Shown here: one piece after another, positions 17,132 to 24,491 of the stretch
How the letters are laid out: each line of letters begins with the position of its first letter
Position numbering within the stretch: the stretch's first letter is position 1
NCBI GenBank assembly: GCA_963837485.1
Contig: CAWINP010000021.1
Coordinates: forward strand, 62,001 to 126,000
Direction: 5' to 3'
Length of the DNA stretch: 64,000 nucleotides
Source: Solirubrobacter sp963837485
GTDB taxonomy: Bacteria > Actinomycetota > Thermoleophilia > Solirubrobacterales > Solirubrobacteraceae
Made by a program: the position numbers and the translations under genes
The notes under the pieces: generated by a model
Seen by the model: only the letters and a program-made list of their open reading frames with translations
What the model was told of the DNA's origin: nothing
Databases searched by the model: none

Positions 17132-18268
17132 TCAGCACGGCCCCGCGGGGCTGCCCGGCGGACTGCAGAGGAACTGCACGTCGGGCAGCCCCGGGCTGCT
17201 GAGGTCGTACCTGAGCAGGCGGCCGATGCGCTGCGCCCGGGTGACCGAGAGCTCGATGCGCGCCTTCCTGGACAGGGTGCGGCGGCCGAGCGCGGCGTGC
17301 AGGTTGACCGAGCGCCGGTTCGCGCCGACGGTCCGCGTGACCGTCCTCGGGCACGCGCTCGAGCCGGTGCACTTGAGCGTGATCGCCGTCTTGGGCGGGA
17401 AGCCCTTGGCGATCAGCGTCAGGTTGCGCGTGCCGTTGCCGGCGCTCCGCCACGTCCCCACCACCGAGCCGGTGAGAGGCGGGAACGGCGCGACGAGCCC
17501 GTCGCAGTTCTCGTCGACGCCGTTGCCGATGATCTCACTGGCGGTGGGGCGGATCGCCGGGTCGGTGTCGTCACAGTCCTGCGGGCGCGCGATGCCGTCG
17601 CGATCGCGGTCGAGGTTGGTCGCGTCCACGCCGTCGCAGTTCTCGTCGGCGCCGTTGTCGGGGAGGTCGGTCGCGCCCGGGCGGATGGCGGCGTTGGCGT
17701 CGTTGCAGTCGGCCGGGCGGCGGACGCCGTCCTTGTCGGCGTCGCCTTCGATCTGCTCGCAGCTCGAGCGCGTGTCGGCGTCGTCGGAGATCGCGGTGTC
17801 GTCGCCGTCGCCGCAGTCGACCTGCTCGCGGACGCCGTCGCGCGAGACCACGTTGTCGTTCCCGGCGCCGGCGTGGAAGATGTCGGCGCCGCCGCCGCCG
17901 AACAGCGCGTCGTCGCCGTCGCCCCCGTTGAAGATGGTGGTCAGCGTCAGTGAGGGACTGACCGACGCGACGTCGTTGCCGGGGCCAAGGTCGAGCAGGA
18001 TCGTGTTGAGGCCGTTGCGCGGGCAGTCGACCGAGTTCGTGTCATCGCCGACGAACGCGCACGGCGGGTCGGCGCCGAATCCGTCGCCGAAGTTCGTGAA
18101 GCGCACGACGTCGCCGACCTGGAAGACCGCGATGTCGTCGGCGTCGTTGGAGACCGGGTTGGAGTACGTCAGCGTCCCGCCGGTGACGGTGATGATGCCG
18201 ACGGCGTGCGCGGAGCCCGGCGCCAGCAGGCCGATCAGGATGGCCAGCAGCGCGACCCGGATCAGCAT
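17132..18268 (-). CDS. Secreted RTX-like / MopE metal-binding repeat protein
   Basis: This 378-residue protein has a signal peptide (MLIRVALLAILIGLLAPGSAHA). A beta region is followed by hemolysin-type glycine-aspartate repeats (GGDGDDALFGGGGADIFHAG). Two MopE-type putative metal-binding motifs follow (DCNDANAAIRPGATDLPDNG and DCDDTDPAIRPTASEIIGNG, each with a downstream DENCDG). A basic beta-rich C-terminal domain of about 130 residues with paired cysteines ends the protein. Acidic repeats imply calcium or other metal binding at the surface. It is paralogous to the upstream gene, whose stop codon overlaps its ATG by seven bases, so both are made from one transcript. Confidence 0.75.
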   Translation of the reverse strand: MLIRVALLAILIGLLAPGSAHAVGIITVTGGTLTYSNPVSNDADDIAVFQVGDVVRFTNFGDGFGADPPCAFVGDDTNSVDCPRNGLNTILLDLGPGNDVASVSPSLTLTTIFNGGDGDDALFGGGGADIFHAGAGNDNVVSRDGVREQVDCGDGDDTAISDDADTRSSCEQIEGDADKDGVRRPADCNDANAAIRPGATDLPDNGADENCDGVDATNLDRDRDGIARPQDCDDTDPAIRPTASEIIGNGVDENCDGLVAPFPPLTGSVVGTWRSAGNGTRNLTLIAKGFPPKTAITLKCTGSSACPRTVTRTVGANRRSVNLHAALGRRTLSRKARIELSVTRAQRIGRLLRYDLSSPGLPDVQFLCSPPGSPAGPC

Positions 18269-19464
18269 GCCCGCCCCTTGCTCTCGCCCGGCCGGCGGCA
18301 GACGATCGACTGCGCCGGCAGCTCGTCGGACTTCATCCGCCACGTGTACGTGCGGCCCACCACGCCCCTCGCGGTTATCTGCACGACCACGCGTGCGCCG
18401 GCGCTCAGCCTCGCGTTGCCGAAGTAGCCGCGCAGCGACACCGGCGCGAGGTCGCGCGGCACCGTCCGCCGCTTGGTCGAGCGGAACGGGCAGCCCTTGC
18501 CCGTGCAGGTGACCGCGATGCGGGCGCCGGCCGGAGCGTTGCGGACGACAAGCCCGCGCACGCGCGTGTACGTGGCGGTGTACTGCCAGTTCGTTGCCAC
18601 GAGCGAGCGCAGGAGCGCGAAGCCCTGGGCGATCGAGTCGCAGTTCTCGTCGACGTCGTTGCCACGGATCTCGAGCGCGCCCGGATGGATCGCGGCGTTC
18701 GTGTCGTCGCAGTCGATCGGGATGGCGAACCCGTCCCGGTCTTTGTCGAGGTCCTGGTTGTCGCGGCCGTCGCAGTCCTCGTCGATCCCGTTTCCGAGGA
18801 TCTCCGGCGCGCCCGGATGGATGTTCGCGTTCGCGTCGTTGCAGTCGGTCTGGGTGCTGAAGCCGTCGTGGTCGTTGTCCACGCCGGTCTCGCACTCGGC
18901 GATGATGTCGATCGGGTCGTTGTCGGCCTGGTCGTTGCCGCTGCCGCACGAGATCCGCTCGGCGAGCCCGTCGCCGGCGGCGAAGATCTGGTCGTCGCCG
19001 GCCTCGCCGAAGTACTCGTCGATCCCGCCGCCGCCGGTGAGCCTGTCGTTGCCGGCGCCGCCGGAGAGCACGTCGTTGCCTCCCCCACCGGTGAGCGTGT
19101 CGTTGCCGTCGTTGCCGGCGAGCTCGAGCGGGACGGTGACCGTGTTGGCGGCAGTGAAGCTGTCGTTGTCGCCGCCGAGGTCCACCGACATGCTCGCCGG
19201 CTTCGTGCAGACCACGGTCGTCGCGTCGCCGGTGCACGGCGTGACCGCTCCGAGGATCGTCAGCGCGCCCGACGTGGCGGTCAGCGTCACGCTCGTGGCG
19301 CCCTCGCCGAGCCTGATCGAGTCGGCGGTGCCGTTGCCGATCACGCGCACCTCGGACGCGTTGTCGAGGTCCTGCGGGATGAACTCGACGGTCGCGTTCG
19401 CGAAGGCCGGGCCTGCGGTCGCGGCGAGGACGACACACGCGAGAAGGGTCAGGCGGCACAGCAC
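18262..19464 (-). CDS. Secreted RTX-like / MopE metal-binding repeat protein, paralog
   Basis: This 400-residue protein has a signal peptide (LTLLACVVLAATAGPAFA). An N-terminal beta region precedes RTX-like repeats (GNDGNDTLTGGGGNDVLSGG). Two MopE motifs follow (DCNDANANIHPGAPEILGNG and DCDDTNAAIHPGALEIRGND). A C-terminal basic domain with cysteine pairs (TCTGKGCPF) corresponds to that of the downstream paralog. The pair probably arose by tandem duplication and diverged strongly. Calcium-dependent adhesion or surface scaffolding is a reasonable guess only. It is the first gene of a two-gene operon, with the next ATG overlapping its TGA. Confidence 0.75.
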   Translation of the reverse strand: MLCRLTLLACVVLAATAGPAFANATVEFIPQDLDNASEVRVIGNGTADSIRLGEGATSVTLTATSGALTILGAVTPCTGDATTVVCTKPASMSVDLGGDNDSFTAANTVTVPLELAGNDGNDTLTGGGGNDVLSGGAGNDRLTGGGGIDEYFGEAGDDQIFAAGDGLAERISCGSGNDQADNDPIDIIAECETGVDNDHDGFSTQTDCNDANANIHPGAPEILGNGIDEDCDGRDNQDLDKDRDGFAIPIDCDDTNAAIHPGALEIRGNDVDENCDSIAQGFALLRSLVATNWQYTATYTRVRGLVVRNAPAGARIAVTCTGKGCPFRSTKRRTVPRDLAPVSLRGYFGNARLSAGARVVVQITARGVVGRTYTWRMKSDELPAQSIVCRRPGESKGRAC

Positions 19465-19547
19465 GGTCCCCCATCCTCCGCGTTGGCGAGCGGCCCAAAC
19501 AATCAGTGGGCCACCCTGATCCTTTGCGAGTTAGCCTCGCACCCCTG

Positions 19548-20256
19548 ATGAGGACGGTGCTCATCTGCGCCGCGCTGTTTGCCTGGCTCACGCCGCCCGC
19601 GCGCGCGGAGACCTGGCTGCTCCCGCGCGACGGCCTCACCGTGCATGCCTCGCACCCCGTCGCGTTCGCGATCTACCTGGACGCGGACTACGCCGGCCTG
19701 CCCTACGACGTCGACGTGGCGGTCGCGCGCGACGCGGCGTTCACCGACGTCGTGGCCCGGTACGAGGCGGAGCCGGTGGCCGGCTTCCCGGCCGTCTACT
19801 CCGCGACCCCCGCGGAGCGAGACGCGTGGACCTCGACGCCCGGCACGTACTACTGGCGGGCGAGCTACGGCGACGAGACGTACACCCCGCGCTCGCTCAC
19901 CGTGGTCGCGGCGCCGCCGCCGGATTCCGCCGGCCGTCGTCGCCCCGTACGTCGCGCCGCCGCCGCCACCACCGGCCGCGCCGCCTTCGATGGCCGCCGG
20001 CACGGCGCGGGAGCTCGTCCGGCGCGCGATCGCGGTGGCGACACACCGGGTCGCGCGCGGCCTGGTCTACCGGTGCGTCGGCGCCCCGGGCGCGGCGACG
20101 TGCCGGCCGTCCTGGCGTGATGCGCGGTTCCGCTACCGGGGGACTTTGACGATCGCGACGGGCGCCGGCGGGATCGCCGCGTCGTTCGCGGGCACGCGCT
20201 CGGGCGGCGGGCGCGCGCGCCGCTCGGTCAGGTGGTCGGCGCGCGTGCCCTCCTAG
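19548..20256 (+). pseudogene. Secreted protein, frame-disrupted in a proline-rich linker
   Basis: ATG 19548 gives a signal peptide (TVLICAALFAWLTPPARA) and a compact beta domain (VAFAIYLDADYAGLPYDVDV through YYWRASYGDETYTPRSLTVV), as expected of a Fn3-like fold. Near 19920, in a CCG-rich stretch, the frame changes. The continuation VVAPYVAPPPPPPAAPP and a conserved-looking C-terminal domain (RELVRRAIAVATHRVARGLV, then WRDARFRYRGTLTIATG) lie in the next frame and end at 20256. One inserted or missing base would restore a protein of about 235 residues. Consensus error in the repeat is as likely as a real mutation. Function unknown. Confidence 0.6.
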
Positions 20257-20366
20257 CGAGCCCGGCGCTCCAACGGCCAACTGCGCAGGTGAGGGAGCCG
20301 GGGTCCAATCGGAAACGATCATCTCATGGCGTGAGTCGCGCACATTCGATCATCCATTCGATCGCA

Positions 20367-20426
20367 GGCACGGGGGTGCCTCACGTTTGTTGCCTCAGAG
20401 TCGACAAACGTGCGTCACCCCCTGCC
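20367..20426. repeat. Long imperfect inverted repeat between convergent genes
   Basis: Left arm ggca-c-gggggtg-cct-cacgtttgt (20367-20390) and right arm acaaacgtg-cgt-caccccc-tgcc (20404-20426) pair over 20 positions with one 3x3 internal loop and one bulge. They enclose a 13-nt loop. An eight-base direct repeat (attcgatc) sits just before it at about 20345-20365. It lies in the 271-bp gap between the frame-disrupted secreted gene and a leftward membrane gene. It could be a bidirectional terminator or a copy of an intergenic palindromic element. Nothing else recognisable is in this gap. Confidence 0.6.
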
Positions 20427-20527
20427 GAGCGGTCCCGGCGGTGATCGATTTACAGCCACCGCAACTTTCTCGCGTTCCCCTTACCTGCGCAGTTCGCCGT
20501 TAGCGCCGCCGGCGCGGCTCCCCCTCC

Positions 20528-20686
20528 CTAGCGCCCGGCAGCGAGACCGTCGAACGCCGCCCACACGAGCAGGACGCCGCCCAGGATCGCCAGCGCGGTC
20601 ATGCCGGCGATCAGCCCTGCCGCGCCGAGCGCGACGCCGAGCGCGGCCTTGATGAGCGGATGCATGCGGTTTCCGAGATTCAGCAC
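20528..20686 (-). CDS. Small glycine/alanine-rich membrane protein
   Basis: This 52-residue protein is almost entirely hydrophobic after residue 8, with one or two membrane helices (AALGVALGAAGLIAGMTALAI and GGVLLVWAAFDGL). GTG 20686 is chosen because AAAGGAGG lies four bases upstream; the internal ATG at 20665 has no such site. It is divergent from a membrane protein/winged-helix regulator operon. One of two tandem 15-bp operators lies between its start and its promoter, so it is probably part of the regulon of that regulator. Function unknown. Confidence 0.55.
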   Translation of the reverse strand: MLNLGNRMHPLIKAALGVALGAAGLIAGMTALAILGGVLLVWAAFDGLAAGR

Positions 20687-20694
20687 GGTGCCTC

Positions 20695-20742
20695 CTTTGC
20701 GATGCAAAGCCGCCACGGTACCAAGTGCTTTGTGATAGAAAG
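20695..20742. promoter_or_regulatory. Two tandem 15-bp operators in a divergent promoter
   Basis: CTTTGCGATGCAAAG at 20695-20709 is a perfect dyad. CTTTGTGATAGAAAG at 20728-20742 matches it at 12 of 15 positions. Their starts are 33 bases apart, close to three helical turns, so two dimers would bind the same face. They sit between the divergent 52-residue membrane gene and the membrane protein/winged-helix operon. The likely ligand is the regulator encoded at 21324-21692. Confidence 0.6.
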
Positions 20743-20865
20743 TGAAGAATCGACGCCGCCGCACGCCTCCGGTACGCCGCCGCCATCCGCACGCGGACCC
20801 GCCGCGCCGCCCTGCGCCCGGCGCTCGTCCTGCTCGGGCTCGCCGGGCTGACCGCCGCCGTCGCA

Positions 20866-21327
20866 TTGGTGCCGCACGGGCCGGCGACGGCGCTCGCAGC
20901 GCTCGCCGTCGCCCGCGCCGTCCACGCGCGCGGACGCTGGGCACGCGCGAGGGCCCGCGCCGGCACCGCGCCCGTCACCGCGCCGCCTCCTCACGGCGCC
21001 ACTGCCGCCGCCACACGAGCGCCTGCCCCGCCGACGCCTCGCCTCGCCGCCGTGGCCGCACTGTTCGCGACCCAATCCTTCGGCCCCGGCCGCCGGCTGC
21101 AGGCGACCTGCGCCGCCGCCTCGCTGTGCGCGGCCGTCGTCGCGATCGCGTTCGGCGCGAGCCCGCTGCTCGCGAGCATCGCGGCGGCCGGCGCGGCGGC
21201 CGCGTTCCTCAGCGGCCTCTCGCCGGCCGGCGCGGTCGTGCTCGGCGCCGGCGCGCTCGCCCTTGCCGGCGGCGGCGCGCTCGCACTGGCCGCCGGGCTC
21301 CTGGCCGCCGGGATCGCGGCTCGATGA
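20866..21327 (+). CDS. Predicted polytopic membrane protein
   Basis: The frame encodes mainly Ala/Gly/Leu-rich hydrophobic segments (LQATCAAASLCAAVVAIAFG, LLASIAAAGAAAAFLSGL, VLGAGALALAGGGALALAAG) after a basic linker. It probably has four membrane helices. A further hydrophobic segment (ALVLLGLAGLTAAVAL) lies upstream in the same frame but lacks an ATG or GTG. A plausible GTG with AGAAAG before it (20742) is in a different frame. The true start may therefore be at 20742 with a one-base consensus error near 20750; 20866 (TTG) is the conservative choice. The stop overlaps the ATG of the regulator (ATGA), so the two are coupled. Confidence 0.5.
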   Translation: MVPHGPATALAALAVARAVHARGRWARARARAGTAPVTAPPPHGATAAATRAPAPPTPRLAAVAALFATQSFGPGRRLQATCAAASLCAAVVAIAFGASPLLASIAAAGAAAAFLSGLSPAGAVVLGAGALALAGGGALALAAGLLAAGIAAR

Positions 21328-21692
21328 CGCACCCCAGCCGCCGGCTCGATCCGGCGATCCACCAGCCGGCCCGCCTGGGCATCCTGACCGCCGCCGCGGA
21401 GGTCGACCGGATCGACTTCGTCTCACTGCGTGAGCTGCTCGAGCTCACCGACGGCAACCTCTCGCGGCACCTGACCACGCTCGAGACCGCGGGCTACGTC
21501 GCGATCGACAAGGCCTTCGAGGGCCGCCGCCCGCGGACGTGGATCTCGATCACTCCGCAGGGCCGCGCCGCGCTCGCGGCCGAGATCGCCGCGCTGCGCG
21601 AGATCGTGGCTGCCGCGGACGCCTACTCGAGCAGCCCCGGCGGCAGCACCGTCGCCGAGTCGAGGATCTCGATCCCGGCGAGCCGGCCGTAG
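21324..21692 (+). CDS. Winged-helix DNA-binding regulator (PF13601-like)
   Basis: This 122-residue protein has a winged-helix layout: LGILTAAAEVDRIDFVSLRE, recognition helix TDGNLSRHLTTLETAGYVAI, wing with the typical FEGRRPRTWISITPQGRAAL. It matches small stand-alone regulators of the winged-helix DNA-binding (MarR/ArsR-like) type that control neighbouring membrane proteins. The ATG overlaps the stop of the membrane protein gene. It is the best candidate to bind the two 15-bp dyads upstream. Its last 70 bases overlap the convergent DUF2283 gene. Confidence 0.8.
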   Translation: MTHPSRRLDPAIHQPARLGILTAAAEVDRIDFVSLRELLELTDGNLSRHLTTLETAGYVAIDKAFEGRRPRTWISITPQGRAALAAEIAALREIVAAADAYSSSPGGSTVAESRISIPASRP

Positions 21693-21838
21693 AAGTCGAA
21701 GTGCAGCACGATCGAGTCGAGCGCCGGCACCTGCTCGACCGCCTCGTGGTCACCTAGCGCGACCGAGTCGCGCACCGCGCCCTCGGCTCCCAGGTCGATG
21801 TACGCCCGCCCCGACTCCTCCACCGTGGTCCGGATCAT
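21623..21838 (-). CDS. DUF2283 family protein
   Basis: This 71-residue protein has the DUF2283 pattern. An N-terminal strand (ESGRAYIDLG) precedes a variable segment and the closing motif SIVLHFDFYGRLAGIEILDS with a short tail. The length is normal for the family, whose function is unknown. The ATG at 21838 has no strong ribosome binding site. The 3' end overlaps the convergent regulator gene by 70 bases, which makes co-expression from both strands antagonistic. Confidence 0.7.
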   Translation of the reverse strand: MIRTTVEESGRAYIDLGAEGAVRDSVALGDHEAVEQVPALDSIVLHFDFYGRLAGIEILDSATVLPPGLLE

Positions 21839-21852
21839 GGGGCCGATCCTAC

Positions 21853-21880
21853 GCGGCCCCGCCCGCGAGAGCGGGGCCGC
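21853..21880 (-). terminator. Ten-pair GC hairpin after the DUF1080 gene
   Basis: A perfect ten-base inverted repeat (gcggccccgc / gcggggccgc) with an eight-base loop sits 62 bases beyond the stop of the DUF1080 gene and upstream of the DUF2283 gene on the same strand. It has no T-tract, as is usual for GC-rich actinobacterial terminators. Confidence 0.55.
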
Positions 21881-21942
21881 ACGTAACGTCGCCAAAGGCA
21901 GAGGATGTCGAAGACTCCGCCGCCTGGCAGGCGAATCCCTTC

Positions 21943-23799
21943 TTATGGCGCGGTCGTCGACAGCGTGAACGTGAGCGTCTTGCTGTAGGTGCCCGTGCGC
22001 AGCGCGTCGTTGGCGTCGATGTGCTGGCGGAACGCCAGCGCGACGGCGTCGTTGCTGACCGGGGCGGCGTAGCTGAGCAGCGTCGTCGGCGATGCGCTGC
22101 CGCCGACGTCGGCGGGCGCGCCGCCCGTGCCGCCGGCGCTCGACGCGCTCGCCTTCAGCGCCGACGGGAGCGAGAACGCGCCGTTGACGAGGTGGCCCGT
22201 GGCAGTCGCTGAGGGATCGGCGACCGACAGCGCCGCCGAGCCCGCCGTGGAGATCACGTTCGCCGTCGCGGACGCGTTGTAGTCGCCGGTGATCGCCGGA
22301 GTGAACGCGCCGAACGTCGCCGGCGCTCCGAGGGTCAGCGAGAGCTGCGCCGGCACCGACGCCGACACGTCCTCGTCCGCGTGCACGGCCGTGAGGATCT
22401 CCGGCGCGCTCGCCGTCTTCCACACCGTCGCGCCGCCGTTGTTGGCGTTGACCGCGCAGTAGAGCGCCTTGCCGACGTCAGCGGCGCCCGGCGTGTAGGT
22501 GTCGCCCTGGCCGATGATCTGCGAGTCCATCCACGGCAGCGGCTGGTTGCCCATCTCGGGCTCGACCGGCGTCGTGAAGCTCGCGTAGTCGAGCTGGCTC
22601 GGCGCGCGCAGGCGCGGGTTCGACGGCAGGATCTTGTCCGAGCGATACCAGGTGACCCAGAAGTCGCCGCCCGCATTGTTCGTCCACGTGCCGTGCGTGC
22701 AGGTCAGCGGCTTGCCGGTGAACCCGGCGCCGACCACCTTCGGCGCGGCCGTGTTGACCGGGATGTCGCCCGCCGCGAAGTCCTTGACCTCGATCTGGCG
22801 GTAGGAGATCCGGTCATTGCCGCCGTGCGTCTGCAGGCCGATGAAGCCGCGCGGGTTCTGGCGCGCCATCGTCGGCGGGTCGCCGTTGCGCGAGGCGATC
22901 TTGGGGATCGAGTTGTCGAACTGGTTGATGATCTCGCCGTCGATCAGGACCGTGTACTGCTGCCCGATGGTCCGGATCTCCATCGTGTGCCAGACGCCCT
23001 TGGCCTGCCGCTTGTAGGTCCCCGACTGCTTGGAGTTGAGGTTGCGGAAGCCATAGACCGAGCCGGTCTTGATCGGGTCCGTCGACGGGCTGTCGCCGCC
23101 GCCATTGAGCGACTCGTTGATCTGGATCTCGTGGCCGCAGTAGACCTGCGTCCAGTGCTGGTGGTTGTTGGCGTTGCCGTTGGTCGCCAGCGCGCCGGTC
23201 CCGGCCAGATTGGTCACGTTATGCGTGCCCGAGCGAGCGCAGTACGCGCCGGAGTACTCGAACGGCGCGGGCGGGAACGGGCCGTCGGCGCCCGCCCACG
23301 TGTACGTCGCCGACGGCGCGGGCGTCGTGCGCCCGCAGAACGTGGTCGCGCCCGGGCACAGCTCATAGCTGTATCCGGTCGGCTTCTGGGCGAGCACATC
23401 GTTGGTGGTCGCGCCGGTGTAGCGCGGATCCGGCGTGCGGATCATGATGCCGCCGTTGCGCGTCGAGGTCGGCGTGTTCTGGACGGTGTACTGCAGCCGG
23501 ATCACGACGTCGCCGAGCGGGCGCACCGGGTACCAGTAGGACCCGAACGGCGACCCGTTGACCAGGAACGCCCCCGCCGCGGGATCGAGCGTCGCCTGCC
23601 CCTGAGTAGCCGACTGCGCGGCGGTACCGCTGGCGAACACCCACTTGTCGAACGACGCGTCCGAGCCGGTCGCGCTGCCGTCGAAGATGTAGTTGAAGCC
23701 GGGGTCGGGCGGCGGCGGAACGTACTGCGCGCGCGCGACGGCCGGCATCAGGACGACGGCGAGAAGCGCGAGGCCCCCCATCAATCCGATGCGTTGCAT
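21943..23799 (-). CDS. Secreted DUF1080-like protein with sorting-like C-terminal domain
   Basis: This 618-residue protein has a signal peptide (GLALLAVVLMPAVARAQ). A concanavalin-like DUF1080 domain (3-keto-disaccharide hydrolase family; GGIMIRTPDPRYTG, KGVWHTMEIRTIGQQYTVLI, GFIGLQTHGGNDRISYRQIE) spans about 30-330. An Ig-like module follows (about 345-470; LTCTHGTWTNNAGGDFWVTW). Residues 478-618 are the same C-terminal domain found in the S15 and M14 proteins, ending LRTGTYSKTLTFTLSTTAP. It probably binds or cleaves carbohydrate at the cell surface. The ATG at 23799 lies ten bases after GGAGGA. Confidence 0.85.
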   Translation of the reverse strand: MQRIGLMGGLALLAVVLMPAVARAQYVPPPPDPGFNYIFDGSATGSDASFDKWVFASGTAAQSATQGQATLDPAAGAFLVNGSPFGSYWYPVRPLGDVVIRLQYTVQNTPTSTRNGGIMIRTPDPRYTGATTNDVLAQKPTGYSYELCPGATTFCGRTTPAPSATYTWAGADGPFPPAPFEYSGAYCARSGTHNVTNLAGTGALATNGNANNHQHWTQVYCGHEIQINESLNGGGDSPSTDPIKTGSVYGFRNLNSKQSGTYKRQAKGVWHTMEIRTIGQQYTVLIDGEIINQFDNSIPKIASRNGDPPTMARQNPRGFIGLQTHGGNDRISYRQIEVKDFAAGDIPVNTAAPKVVGAGFTGKPLTCTHGTWTNNAGGDFWVTWYRSDKILPSNPRLRAPSQLDYASFTTPVEPEMGNQPLPWMDSQIIGQGDTYTPGAADVGKALYCAVNANNGGATVWKTASAPEILTAVHADEDVSASVPAQLSLTLGAPATFGAFTPAITGDYNASATANVISTAGSAALSVADPSATATGHLVNGAFSLPSALKASASSAGGTGGAPADVGGSASPTTLLSYAAPVSNDAVALAFRQHIDANDALRTGTYSKTLTFTLSTTAP

Positions 23800-23878
23800 C
23801 CGAAAGTCTCCTCCTTCCGCTCCCCTCGGTCGCTCCCTTCTGACCGAGGCCCATCCAGACTTATACCGAGCGGAAGAC

Positions 23879-24118
23879 CTAATCGTCGGGCCAACGGCCC
23901 GTGCGCGCGAAATGCTCGCGCGCGGCAACCTCCTGCCGGCGTTCCTCGTCGCCCTTCGCGCCGAAGCGGAAGAGCCAGTTGAGCAGGAGCACGGCAAGGC
24001 CGGAGCCGACGCACATCGCCCAGCCGTCCCAGCGCGCCGAACCGTCGACCGTGAACAGGATCACGAAACCGGCCAGCACCAGCGCGGCAGGGAGCCCGTA
24101 GCGGAGCAACGCAACCAT
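23879..24118 (-). CDS. Small two-helix membrane protein
   Basis: This 79-residue protein has two membrane helices (YGLPAALVLAGFVILFTV and WAMCVGSGLAVLLLNWLF) and a charged cytosolic tail (KGDEERRQEVAAREHFARTG) ending RWPDD. Similar short proteins with an LLNWLFR helix end and a GRWPDD-like tail are widespread and uncharacterised in actinobacteria. It lies upstream of the DUF1080 gene on the same strand with a 79-base gap. Confidence 0.65.
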   Translation of the reverse strand: MVALLRYGLPAALVLAGFVILFTVDGSARWDGWAMCVGSGLAVLLLNWLFRFGAKGDEERRQEVAAREHFARTGRWPDD

Positions 24119-24175
24119 CGCCTCTGAGAATAGGTCGCCGGGAAGAGATCCCTCCGCGCATCGTCGTACCCAGGC

Positions 24176-24491
24176 ATGACCCTCAAACACGTCTGGGCGC
24201 TGACCATCGCGGTGGCGGCGGCGCTCGCCGCGCCGGCCGGCGCCTCCGCGGCGCTCTCGTGGCATGACTGCGACGTGGGCGACGACCGCGCTGCTGATCG
24301 GCCAGACGCGCGACACCTACACGCCGTACGCATGGGCGCCGCGGCTGGCCGCCGACCTCGGCAACGCCCGCCTGCTGACCGCGCGCGGCGACGGCCACGG
24401 CGTACTCACCGGCGGCAACCCGTGCGTGCTCGGCGCGCTGCTCGCCTACCTCGAGGACCAGACCCTCCCCGACCCCGGAGCCCAATGCTGA
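24176..24491 (+). pseudogene. Remnant of a TAP-like alpha/beta hydrolase
   Basis: The first 30 codons encode a signal peptide followed by WHDC, the start of secreted TAP-type hydrolases. The sequence then jumps, in another frame, to the conserved C-terminal TAP domain: LLIGQTRDTYTPYAWAPRLA, ARLLTARGDGHGVLTGGNPC and a terminal DPGAQC. About 350-400 central residues, including the catalytic serine region, are absent. The junction is near 24270. This is an internal deletion product and should not encode an active enzyme. Confidence 0.7.

Noticed and set aside
17136..17160. gccccgcggggc palindrome as a bidirectional terminator
   Set aside because: It lies inside the last codons of the MopE/RTX gene (Pro-Ala-Gly-Pro) and is explained by coding sequence; a terminator role cannot be excluded but is not supported by a T-run.
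17132..19639. One 835-codon frame covering both MopE/RTX genes
   Set aside because: The first half is an out-of-frame reading of the upstream paralog. Each gene has its own signal peptide, and the two real frames overlap by seven bases.
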